NCBI GenBank assembly: GCA_902762655.1
Contig: CACWOZ010000016.1
Coordinates: forward strand, 1 to 42,649
DNA length: 42,649 bases
Source of the DNA: an uncultured Bacteroidia bacterium
Lineage (GTDB): Bacteria > Bacteroidota > Bacteroidia > Bacteroidales > UBA932
Reading direction: 5' to 3'
The translations under genes were made by a program, and so were the position numbers. This document shows, piece after piece, positions 23,732 to 31,074 of the stretch (positions within the stretch are counted from its first letter, which is position 1; every line of letters begins with the position of its first letter). The notes below the pieces were generated by a model. It was not told the origin of the DNA. It searched no databases and saw only the letters and a list, made by a program, of their open reading frames with translations.

Positions 23732-25543
23732 ATGAAAACCTTCCTGGAACTTCTGGCTCCGGCAAGAAATGCTGACATCGGCATCGCTGCGATTGACTGC
23801 GGTGCCGATGCCGTATATATCGCAGGGCCGCAGTTCGGGGCAAGGAAGGATGCGGGCAACCAAGTTGAAGATATAGCCCGCTTATGCGAGTATGCGCACA
23901 AGTTTGGCGCGCGAGTGTTCGTTACGGTAAATATCCTCCTCAGGGACGACGAGTTGGAAGAGGTCCACCGCCAGATGCTTGCTGAGCAGGCGGCTGGAGT
24001 GGACGCTTTCATCATCCGCGACATGCGCATCTGTTCCTGGGAAGATATCATAGTTCCACTGCACGCTTCGACGCAGTGCGCCATCCGCACCGCTGAAGAC
24101 GCAAAATCCTATGCCGCAGCAGGTTGCAGCAGGATAGTCCTGGAACGCGAACTCCCGCTTTCGACCGTCAGGGAGATCTGCGCCGCGGTAGAATGCGAAG
24201 TGGAGTTTTTCGTTCACGGAGCCCTTTGCGTATGTTACAGCGGGGAGTGCCGCTTGAGCGAATATCTGAACGGACGGAGCGCTGACAGGGGGGAATGTGT
24301 TCAGGCCTGCCGCTCGATGTACGATCTGGTCGACGGATCCGGCAAGGTTCTGGTCAAAGACAAGGCCCTCCTTTCTCTCAAGGACTTTAACCTGCACGAC
24401 AGGCTGCCGGAACTTACAGCCGCGGGAGTATGCTCGTTCAAAATCGAGGGCAGGCTGAAGAGCATCTCATATGTCCGCAATATAACCAGATACTACTCCG
24501 ACGCCCTTGACGGCCTGGTTGCGGCAGAACCGGAGAAATACGCCCGCGCATCCTTCGGAAAAGTGTCCGGCGGTGTTGCACCGGATCCGTGGAAGACTTT
24601 CAACAGAGGTTATACTGAGTTGTACTTCGACGGGAAGAGGGGACGCTGGTCTTCGATGGACGCTCCGAAATCGATGGGAGAATTCATTGGGACCATTACC
24701 AGCATCCGAAGGCGGGGGAAGGATATCGAGATAGGCCTGAAACCTGTCTCCAAGGGTCTGGAACTGCATAACGGGGATGGATTCGCCTTTGCCGGCAAAG
24801 GCGGAGTCATGGGCTTCCGCGGAGACCTATGTTCGTATAACACAATTGTTTGCAAACCTGTAGAGAGCCTTCGCGAAGGGCAGTCTATATATCGCAATAT
24901 CGACACCTCCTTCGAAAAAGAACTGGACAGAAATACGGCACGCAGAGAGATTGCGGTAGCTCTTTCAGTCCACGTCCACGGGAAATGGAACATTGATGTT
25001 ACCGTCCGCTCGGAGGACGGCAGGGAGTTCACAAGCCCGTTCAAGGCAGACCTGGAGAAGGCCGAAAACCGCGATAGGGCGGAAGCGATGCTCCGGGAGC
25101 AACTCGGAAAGAGGAGCCTGCACTACAATTTCCACGTAGAGAGCCTTGTTTCGGATGTCCCCGGAGGAGCGTTACCTCTGCTGAGCGCCTCTACGATCAA
25201 CAGTATACGCCGCCTCATTGCGTCAGACCTGGACATAATTCCTGTCGGAATGGTACCGATGTTGAACGCTCGCGGAGCAAATGGCTCAGCAGAAGTGACA
25301 TCCCCCGACAGAGCATTTTCCCGGAACGGGTCGCTTTGCGACGCGGAGACGGGGGATGTCACTTCTGCTGAGCCGCTGATGCGTTCGAAATACTGTATCA
25401 AATATGAATTGGGGATGTGCCCGGTTCACCAGGGCGCAAAAGCCTCCGGCCCCCTCTACCTCCTCAACAACGGCCGCCGGCTTGCACTGCAATTCGACTG
25501 CAAGGCCTGCGAGATGAGTGTCAGTCGCGTTCCCAATCTTTGA
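23732..25543 (+). CDS. U32 family protein (RlhA-like) with palindrome-encoded insert
   Basis: A 603-residue U32 peptidase-family protein. The N-terminal barrel has LELLAPARN, DAVYIAG, FVTVN and FVHGALCVCYSGECRLS, and the Cys cluster GECVQACR follows. The homologue RlhA hydroxylates C2501 of 23S rRNA; the C-terminal KYCIKYELGMCP...FDCKACEM supplies the other cysteines expected for a cluster. Residues 518-548 are encoded by a perfect palindrome inserted just before MRSKYCIKYEL and are not expected in relatives. The frame stays open, so the protein should still be made. Its last 23 nt overlap the toxin gene on the other strand. Confidence 0.88.
   Translation: MKTFLELLAPARNADIGIAAIDCGADAVYIAGPQFGARKDAGNQVEDIARLCEYAHKFGARVFVTVNILLRDDELEEVHRQMLAEQAAGVDAFIIRDMRICSWEDIIVPLHASTQCAIRTAEDAKSYAAAGCSRIVLERELPLSTVREICAAVECEVEFFVHGALCVCYSGECRLSEYLNGRSADRGECVQACRSMYDLVDGSGKVLVKDKALLSLKDFNLHDRLPELTAAGVCSFKIEGRLKSISYVRNITRYYSDALDGLVAAEPEKYARASFGKVSGGVAPDPWKTFNRGYTELYFDGKRGRWSSMDAPKSMGEFIGTITSIRRRGKDIEIGLKPVSKGLELHNGDGFAFAGKGGVMGFRGDLCSYNTIVCKPVESLREGQSIYRNIDTSFEKELDRNTARREIAVALSVHVHGKWNIDVTVRSEDGREFTSPFKADLEKAENRDRAEAMLREQLGKRSLHYNFHVESLVSDVPGGALPLLSASTINSIRRLIASDLDIIPVGMVPMLNARGANGSAEVTSPDRAFSRNGSLCDAETGDVTSAEPLMRSKYCIKYELGMCPVHQGAKASGPLYLLNNGRRLALQFDCKACEMSVSRVPNL
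25283..25374. repeat. perfect palindromic element inside the U32 gene
   Basis: Arms 25283-25307 and 25350-25374 are exact reverse complements over 25 nt. The 42-nt centre has its own hairpin, GTCGC-TTT-GCGAC (25330-25342). The whole 92-nt unit would fold into a long cruciform or RNA hairpin. It is read in frame and gives a near-symmetrical peptide, SAEVTSP...GDVTSAE. Confidence 0.9.
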
Positions 25544-25916
25544 GTTTAAGGCCCGGGACCTGCTCGAAATGACGGGTATTATGAGTGATCAGGGTTAGAT
25601 TATTCTTTATCGCCGTGGATGCTATAAGAAGGTCCAGACTGTCTAGTTTAAAGCCAGATTGTTCTAAATCTGCCCTTATTTTACCATAGGTATCAATGCT
25701 ATCACCAATAGGTAACAGTTTAAAAGTACTCTTTATAAAATCGATTTCTCCCGCATGACGCTCATATCCGCCTTTATACGCGCCATAAATGAGTTCAGCC
25801 AATGCAATTTCACTTACAGCGCAGGCGTCAAACCCGGCTTTTAAGATAGCCGTGCGGGCATTATGCAAGCCCTTTATCATTGATATCAGGACCGTAGTGT
25901 CCAAAAGGTATTTCAT
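25521..25916 (-). CDS. vapC: PIN-domain toxin, VapC family
   Basis: A 131-residue PIN nuclease. The acidic residues are in place: D6 (LLDTTVLI), E41 (AELIYGA), D95 (LDLLIAS) and the polar N113 in THNTRHF at the fourth position. VapC toxins cut RNA, often initiator tRNA or 23S rRNA. It follows the antitoxin with a 4-nt ATGA overlap. The A+T-rich base use differs from the neighbours, which fits acquisition. Its 3' end overlaps the U32 gene by 23 nt. Confidence 0.88.
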   Translation of the reverse strand: MKYLLDTTVLISMIKGLHNARTAILKAGFDACAVSEIALAELIYGAYKGGYERHAGEIDFIKSTFKLLPIGDSIDTYGKIRADLEQSGFKLDSLDLLIASTAIKNNLTLITHNTRHFEQVPGLKLKDWERD

Positions 25917-26179
25917 AATTCAATCTCCTCTCTTGAATCGACTCTTGAACTGCGCAATTCTTCAGCAATTACCCAAGAATCACGCGGATCATCGTACCAG
26001 CCACCGTGATCAAGTATTGCAAATGGATTATTTGCTACACCGACCGGCTCCATGATGAGCCGCGGGCCTCGAAGTTCAAGTTCGAGTTCATCACTTTCTT
26101 TAAGTGACAGTTGCTTCAGGATCTTATGAGGGATAATAATCCCAAGGCTGTTTCCGATCTTGATTATCTTTGCGCGCAT
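25913..26179 (-). CDS. vapB: AbrB/SpoVT-type antitoxin, VapB-like
   Basis: An 88-residue protein. The first 45 residues are an AbrB-fold DNA-binding domain (AKIIKIGNSLGIIIPHKIL), and the acidic C-terminus (about 55-88) would bind and block the toxin. The start was placed at 26179: the promoter at 26204-26234 starts transcription near 26199, so the upstream in-frame ATGs are excluded. Family members repress their own promoter; a 12-bp palindrome beside the -33 box is a candidate operator. Confidence 0.87.
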   Translation of the reverse strand: MRAKIIKIGNSLGIIIPHKILKQLSLKESDELELELRGPRLIMEPVGVANNPFAILDHGGWYDDPRDSWVIAEELRSSRVDSREEIEL

Positions 26180-26203
26180 ATCAAACGATTCTATGATGCG
26201 CAA

Positions 26204-26234
26204 CAAAGGTAATAATATTTCCATAATAATACAA
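26204..26234 (-). promoter_or_regulatory. promoter of the vapBC module
   Basis: On the minus strand TTG (26234-26232), 20 nt, TACCTTTG (26211-26204), an exact consensus match. The leader is about 20 nt. Confidence 0.65.
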
Positions 26235-26235
26235 T

Positions 26236-26247
26236 ATGTTATAACAT
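26236..26247. promoter_or_regulatory. 12-bp palindrome, candidate VapB operator
   Basis: ATGTTATAACAT is a perfect palindrome touching the -33 region of the vapBC promoter and the last codon of the lipoprotein gene. AbrB-type antitoxins bind such sites. Confidence 0.4.
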
Positions 26248-27419
26248 TATTCCAACGCAAATGTGAGTTTTACGTCACCGAAACGGCCTTCGATCGACTT
26301 TCCTTTAGTGAAATAAGTTGCCCCCAACTGGCCGCGCCATACCACATCGTCGGAAGTACGAAAAGGAATGTCTATGTCAAATCCGTAGGTCTTGGACTTG
26401 ATTTTCACCGATGCAGAGCATTTCCAATTGGTCCGCGTACCGCCGTCATCCTCCACGATCAGGAATGCAAGTTTATCCAACTGATCCGAAAAATCGGTCA
26501 CGAGAACGGCATTGAAACGCTTCTTCTCCCCAACTTCGCTACGCTTGACGACCACGACGAAATCGGTAATCGAAGGGCTGTAATTCTTGAGCTGTTCCTC
26601 CGTTGAAGCATAAAATCCATCCACCCCACCACACCAGATATGGAATTCCGAGGCACCTGCAAACCATGAGTCATATTGGCGGAGCATGGTAAAATCCTTT
26701 ATATGCAGATTATATTTTTCCGCATCGTCGTCTTCATCCTCGTCATCCCAAAATGATTTCGTAGATAACAGGGAACTAAGGGGAATACTGCCCGAATCGT
26801 CATTCTGATTTATAACCCATACAGGGCGTTCCCGCGCGATGGTTTCGTCCACGAAAATCGAATCCAGCACTTCGTATCCTCTTGCTCCCGAACCAATTAC
26901 ATAGGCATAGTTCGATTCTGCACCATTCCCTGGATCGAATGTTATAAGCGGGAGGGTTTCTCCGTCCCATTCTTCGGAGTACGGCCAGTATATCTGCATC
27001 CCGGAGTCCCGCAAGTCATCCAGATAACGTTGAACATCGGCCGCGCCGCTCTTGGTGGAAGCTGATGCCTTACCGGCGAGATAATCGGCAATAAGTGTCT
27101 TCATCGGGACAGAGTATGCGGAGGAGGCCTTTACTGCCTTGGTGCGGTCGTCACCAACTCCGGCCCCAGGTATAGTGAGCAGGTCCAGCATCATATATTC
27201 TTCATCGTAGCCGTTGGCCGAAGAGGAACTTACTGCGTCGTATACTTCGCCCATCTGCCCGCTTCCGATAGGAAGAGAAGACAACATGCGGGCAACTTCC
27301 CGTTTTGTCATGAGGGAGTTCTGATGGATATTGTCAACCGATTCGCCGCCACGGTTGCAGGCGTTTGCGGAAAGCAGCACCACTGCTGCCGCAATCATGA
27401 TTTCGGATAAAGATTTCAT
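26247..27419 (-). CDS. putative lipoprotein of unknown function
   Basis: A 390-residue protein with a lipoprotein signal peptide ending at a Cys (LLSANAC). The mature part is soluble and acidic, with a stretch of D/E residues (DDEDEDDDAEK) and many aromatic beta-type strands in the C-terminal half (WKCSASVKIKSKTYGFDIDIPF, VWRGQLGATYF). I do not recognise a family. The outer membrane or periplasm is its likely site. The start at 27419 gives the signal peptide. No co-transcribed gene upstream gives a hint. Confidence 0.7.
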   Translation of the reverse strand: MKSLSEIMIAAAVVLLSANACNRGGESVDNIHQNSLMTKREVARMLSSLPIGSGQMGEVYDAVSSSSANGYDEEYMMLDLLTIPGAGVGDDRTKAVKASSAYSVPMKTLIADYLAGKASASTKSGAADVQRYLDDLRDSGMQIYWPYSEEWDGETLPLITFDPGNGAESNYAYVIGSGARGYEVLDSIFVDETIARERPVWVINQNDDSGSIPLSSLLSTKSFWDDEDEDDDAEKYNLHIKDFTMLRQYDSWFAGASEFHIWCGGVDGFYASTEEQLKNYSPSITDFVVVVKRSEVGEKKRFNAVLVTDFSDQLDKLAFLIVEDDGGTRTNWKCSASVKIKSKTYGFDIDIPFRTSDDVVWRGQLGATYFTKGKSIEGRFGDVKLTFALE

Positions 27420-27551
27420 ACCCCACTTTCTTTTCTGCAAAGGGAGCGATATTTATCCGTTTAATTTGCGTTTTAATCGTTTATTTGACAGAAATGGCCT
27501 CCGGGAGGTATCTACCCGCGAAACCCATAGTCAACAATACATCAAAACAAT

Positions 27552-27584
27552 CCCCTGAAACATAAATTTTATATGTTTCAGGGG
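27552..27584 (-). terminator. hairpin terminator after ddl
   Basis: A 13-bp perfect stem (CCCCTGAAACATA with TATGTTTCAGGGG) with a 7-nt loop lies 32 nt beyond the ddl stop. On the minus strand a weak T-rich tail (ATTGTTTTG) follows. Confidence 0.6.
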
Positions 27585-27615
27585 GTATGACTGACATCTG
27601 TCAGCAAAAACAGCA

Positions 27616-28632
27616 TCAACCGTTTTCGATGATGTCGGTAAGGAAATCTGTGATATCGATTCCAGCCGCACGCACCATCTTGGGCACGAGCGATGCGCTG
27701 GTCATGCCGGGTATAGTATTGACCTCGAGGAAGTAAAGTCCGTCATCGGCCAGAATGTAATCCATACGCACAAGGCCAGAGCAGTCCAGATTCTCGTAGA
27801 TGCGTGAGGTAGTGCTCTGCACGAGGTTGACAATCTCTTCGGATGCCTCTGCGGGACAGATTTCGCGGCTGTGCCCATTGTACTTGGCATCGTAGTCGAA
27901 GTATTCGTTTTCGGTGATGATTTCAATGATTGGCAGCGTATGCACCACACCGGATGTACGGTAGGCGGCGCATGTGAATTCACGTCCGGATATACCCTGC
28001 TCCACAAGGACAGTTGGTCCCTCGGAGAAGGCATATCCCACTGCAGTGGCAATTTCGGATGGTTCTTTTACCCTCGTTACGCCGAAACTGGAGCCCCCTA
28101 TGGTAGGTTTAACGAAAACAGGGAACTTCAGCGAAGCGGCAACCTGCGCGGAGAATGCTTCAAGGTCGGCTCCTTTGTGGATGAAGGCATCCGGAGCGCA
28201 TTTCACCAATCCGAGATCACGGATATAACTCTTGCATGCATACTTGTCGAATGCTATGGCGCTGACAGCCGAAGAGCAGGTACTGAAAGGAATACCCAGC
28301 ATCTCCAGATATCCCTGCAGCTGTCCGCTCTCTCCTGGAGCTCCGTGCTGCATGATGTACACATAATCGAAGCGAATCTTTTCGCCCAGCACCGTGATGC
28401 TGAAGTCAGTCTTGTCTACCTCGGGACGTGCACCTTCCGGGAAAGTCACGCGCATGGCGTCCTTCTTCTTGCAGGCCACCAGCTGCCACTTTCCGAAGCG
28501 GGCGAAAATCTCATATACGTCAAAACGGTCCCCGTCGATACGGGATGCCGTGAACTCTCCGCTGCGGCAGGCCACCTCCCATTCGGAGGAATCACTCCCG
28601 TAGACTACGGCTATAGTTTGATACTTTGCCAT
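27616..28632 (-). CDS. ddl: D-alanine--D-alanine ligase
   Basis: A 338-residue ATP-grasp enzyme that makes the D-Ala-D-Ala dipeptide of peptidoglycan. Visible are the N-terminal VVYGSDSSEWEV, HGAPGESGQLQGYLEMLGIPF, the FVKPTIGGSSFGV ATP-binding strand and the metal-binding end RMDYILAD...FLEVNTIPGMT. The glycine-rich N-terminal loop has S-S-E-W for the more usual S-x-E. The start at 28632 (MAKYQTIAVVYG) is one base after the PBP1A stop, so the two cell-wall genes form one operon ending at 27552-27584. Confidence 0.95.
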   Translation of the reverse strand: MAKYQTIAVVYGSDSSEWEVACRSGEFTASRIDGDRFDVYEIFARFGKWQLVACKKKDAMRVTFPEGARPEVDKTDFSITVLGEKIRFDYVYIMQHGAPGESGQLQGYLEMLGIPFSTCSSAVSAIAFDKYACKSYIRDLGLVKCAPDAFIHKGADLEAFSAQVAASLKFPVFVKPTIGGSSFGVTRVKEPSEIATAVGYAFSEGPTVLVEQGISGREFTCAAYRTSGVVHTLPIIEIITENEYFDYDAKYNGHSREICPAEASEEIVNLVQSTTSRIYENLDCSGLVRMDYILADDGLYFLEVNTIPGMTSASLVPKMVRAAGIDITDFLTDIIENG

Positions 28633-28633
28633 A

Positions 28634-30976
28634 TTACTCGAAATAATAATCTTCTTCTGTCTTGTTTTCAACTTGTCCCTCATCGGTGGTCTCGATATCC
28701 CCGCCGGTGCAGTCGAGGTTGAAGGATGCCCCGGCCGGAGCCAGGAAGCGGTCTCCCTCGCTGAAAAGCCCGTCAGCCAGACACTTCTTCATCCATATGC
28801 CCCAGATAGGGAGGGCCATGTTGGAACCGCTTCCAAGAGCAAGGGAGTTGAAGTGGATCTGACGGTCTTCGCCTCCGACCCATACACCGCAGGTGATGGA
28901 AGGGGTATACCCTATGAACCAGCCGTCGGAGTTGTCATTGGTAGTTCCGGTCTTGCCCGCGATTTCGCCTTTGAGCCCGTAGGCAGAACGGAGTCGAGCA
29001 CCGGTTCCATGGTTGACGACTCCCTCCATCAGGTTCACCATGAGGTATGCGGTGTTTTCACCCACAGCCTCCCGCTTGCGGTTGGTGAATTCGGACAGGA
29101 CATTGCCCTGACTGTCCTCGATACGGGTGACATACATGGGGGTGATGTATACTCCCTTCGAAGGAAGGGCGTTGTAGGCTGCCACCATTTCCTGGATGGA
29201 GATATCGGCGGCACCCACACAGAGAGCATAAACTTCTTCCAGGTGGCTGTGTACGCCCATCTTGTGCATCATCTCGGCCATTGCATGAGGGCCGAACTGC
29301 TTCATCAGATAGGCGGAGATATTGTTGGAAGAATGGGTAAGACCCCACTTCAGGGTCACGGTCTTGCCTATCCACTCGTCCTTGTCCGTGGACCGGGGCG
29401 TCCAGTCGGTGCCGTCGCCGGCGATAAAGGACTGGGGCACATTGATAACCTTGTCGCAGGGAGACATTCCCTCCTGCATGGCGAGGGTATAGAGGAAAGG
29501 CTTGATGGTGGATCCCACCTGACGCTTGCCCTGGCCGACGTTATCGTATTTGAAATAGCGGTAGTTGGGCCCGCCGACATAAGCCTTGATATGGCCGGTG
29601 ACGGGCTCTATCGCCACCATTCCGCAACGCAGTACGCTCTTGTACCAGAGGATGGAGTCGTTTGGAGTCATCACAGTATCGATGTATCCCTTCTGATTCC
29701 ATGCGAAAACACGCATCTTGACAGGCTTGTCGAACTGGGCAAGAATCTCGGCCTCGCTCACCCCCGCCTTGTGCTGCAGGCGATAACGGTCGCTCCAACG
29801 GCGGGCGTTACTCATCAGGCGGTCGCGCGTGGCCTTGTCGACATCCCCGGCGAACGGGGCGTTCTTCTTCCACTTGTTCTCACGGTCGAAGGCCTTCTGG
29901 AGATTCTTACCGAGATGCTCGGCCACTGCCTGCTCGGCATTTTGCTGCATGCGGTAGTTGATAGTGGTATAGATGCGCAGGCCGTCCTTGTCGAGATTGT
30001 ATTTCTCTCCGCCCGGTTTCTTATTCTTGTTGAGCCATCCGAAGAGTTCATCATCGCGCCAGCGCAGGGAATCGGCAGTATAGTCTTCGGCATACTGGTA
30101 GTTGCTGCGCTTTGGTTTCTGCGCATTCATGTCGCGGCGGAGCATATCCCTGAAATAAGGCGCGAGGCCGGCGTTGTGGTCCCGCACCTGATACACCAGA
30201 TTGATAGGAGTCTGCTTGATGGAATCCGCATCTGCCTTGGAGATGTACTTGTTCTTGGCCATCCTCCCTATCACGAAGTTGCGGCGGTTAAGGGCGCGCT
30301 CGGGATTGATGACAGGATTGTAGCGGGTAGGCTTGTTCACCATGCCTACGAGGGTGGCGGCCTCCTCTACCGTAAGTTCGGAGGGGAGTTTGTCGAAAAA
30401 GGTCTCCGATGCTGCACGGATGCCGTATGCACTGCTGCCGAAAAAGACAGAGTTAAGGTACATCACCAGTATTTCGTCCTTGGTGTAATTGCGCTCGAGT
30501 TTGACGGCGGTTATCCATTCCTTGAGCTTGATCCACACCATGCCTATCTTGCCCACGCCCTCTTTTCGGGGATACAAAGTCTTGGCGAGCTGCTGGGTGA
30601 TGGTGGAGCCGCCTCCTTGGCTGCTGTCCCGCATGAGTATGGTCTTGACCGCCACGCGGACAAGGCCTTTGGTATCGATGCCTGAATGCTTGCGGAAGCG
30701 GGCGTCCTCAGTCGCGATAGTGGCAGCTACGAGGTTGGGAGAAAGTTCGTCGTAACTGACGAAGGTGCGGTTTTCTATATGGAAGGTGGTAAGGACCTCC
30801 CCGCCGTCCGCGATGATCTGGGTGGCCAGCTTGCTGTCCGGGTGCTCAAGTTCCTCGAAAGAGGGGATTTTTGCAAACATCCACACGAGCAGCAGCAGGA
30901 ACAGGATCAGGGCGAAAGGGGCGGTGACCAGTATCCAAAACCACTTTATTATTTTTTTCTTCGTTGCGTCTTCCAT
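28634..30976 (-). CDS. mrcA: penicillin-binding protein 1A, bifunctional glycosyltransferase/transpeptidase
   Basis: A 780-residue class A PBP. One membrane helix (about 11-33) is followed by the GT51 domain (ATEDARFRKHSG; GGSTITQQLAK; AATLVGMVNKP) and the transpeptidase with GSTIKPF (SxxK serine), HSSNN (SxN) and AGKTGTTND (KTG). All catalytic motifs are intact. It polymerises and crosslinks peptidoglycan in the periplasm. It is co-transcribed with ddl. The promoter box at 31000-31007 lies about 24 nt before the ATG. Confidence 0.96.
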   Translation of the reverse strand: MEDATKKKIIKWFWILVTAPFALILFLLLLVWMFAKIPSFEELEHPDSKLATQIIADGGEVLTTFHIENRTFVSYDELSPNLVAATIATEDARFRKHSGIDTKGLVRVAVKTILMRDSSQGGGSTITQQLAKTLYPRKEGVGKIGMVWIKLKEWITAVKLERNYTKDEILVMYLNSVFFGSSAYGIRAASETFFDKLPSELTVEEAATLVGMVNKPTRYNPVINPERALNRRNFVIGRMAKNKYISKADADSIKQTPINLVYQVRDHNAGLAPYFRDMLRRDMNAQKPKRSNYQYAEDYTADSLRWRDDELFGWLNKNKKPGGEKYNLDKDGLRIYTTINYRMQQNAEQAVAEHLGKNLQKAFDRENKWKKNAPFAGDVDKATRDRLMSNARRWSDRYRLQHKAGVSEAEILAQFDKPVKMRVFAWNQKGYIDTVMTPNDSILWYKSVLRCGMVAIEPVTGHIKAYVGGPNYRYFKYDNVGQGKRQVGSTIKPFLYTLAMQEGMSPCDKVINVPQSFIAGDGTDWTPRSTDKDEWIGKTVTLKWGLTHSSNNISAYLMKQFGPHAMAEMMHKMGVHSHLEEVYALCVGAADISIQEMVAAYNALPSKGVYITPMYVTRIEDSQGNVLSEFTNRKREAVGENTAYLMVNLMEGVVNHGTGARLRSAYGLKGEIAGKTGTTNDNSDGWFIGYTPSITCGVWVGGEDRQIHFNSLALGSGSNMALPIWGIWMKKCLADGLFSEGDRFLAPAGASFNLDCTGGDIETTDEGQVENKTEEDYYFE

Positions 30977-30999
30977 TTTTTAATCTACGATTAGAATTA

Positions 31000-31007
31000 C
31001 AAAGGTA
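31000..31007 (-). promoter_or_regulatory. -7 box for PBP1A-ddl
   Basis: TACCTTTG on the minus strand, exact TAnnTTTG. A TTTG lies 14 nt upstream, shorter than the usual spacing. Confidence 0.5.
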
Positions 31008-31026
31008 AATTTTTTTGGCGACAAAT

Positions 31027-31058
31027 TTTGAAAATTAGAGAGTTTGTGTTTTACTTTG
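31027..31058 (+). promoter_or_regulatory. promoter of topA
   Basis: TTTG (31027-31030), 20 nt, TTACTTTG (31051-31058), one mismatch to TAnnTTTG. The leader to the ATG at 31075 is about 10 nt. Confidence 0.55.
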
Positions 31059-31074
31059 CAGAAAATTGAATGTC

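Noticed and set aside
27588-27604. CTGACATCTGTCAG small palindrome near the ddl terminator
   Set aside because: A 6-bp stem with a 2-nt loop cannot fold well, and no gene is placed to be controlled by it.
28673-30685. A 670-codon open frame opposite PBP1A
   Set aside because: It mirrors a well-supported PBP1A gene with all catalytic motifs, and its protein has no recognisable domain. High G+C sequence often leaves such antisense frames open.
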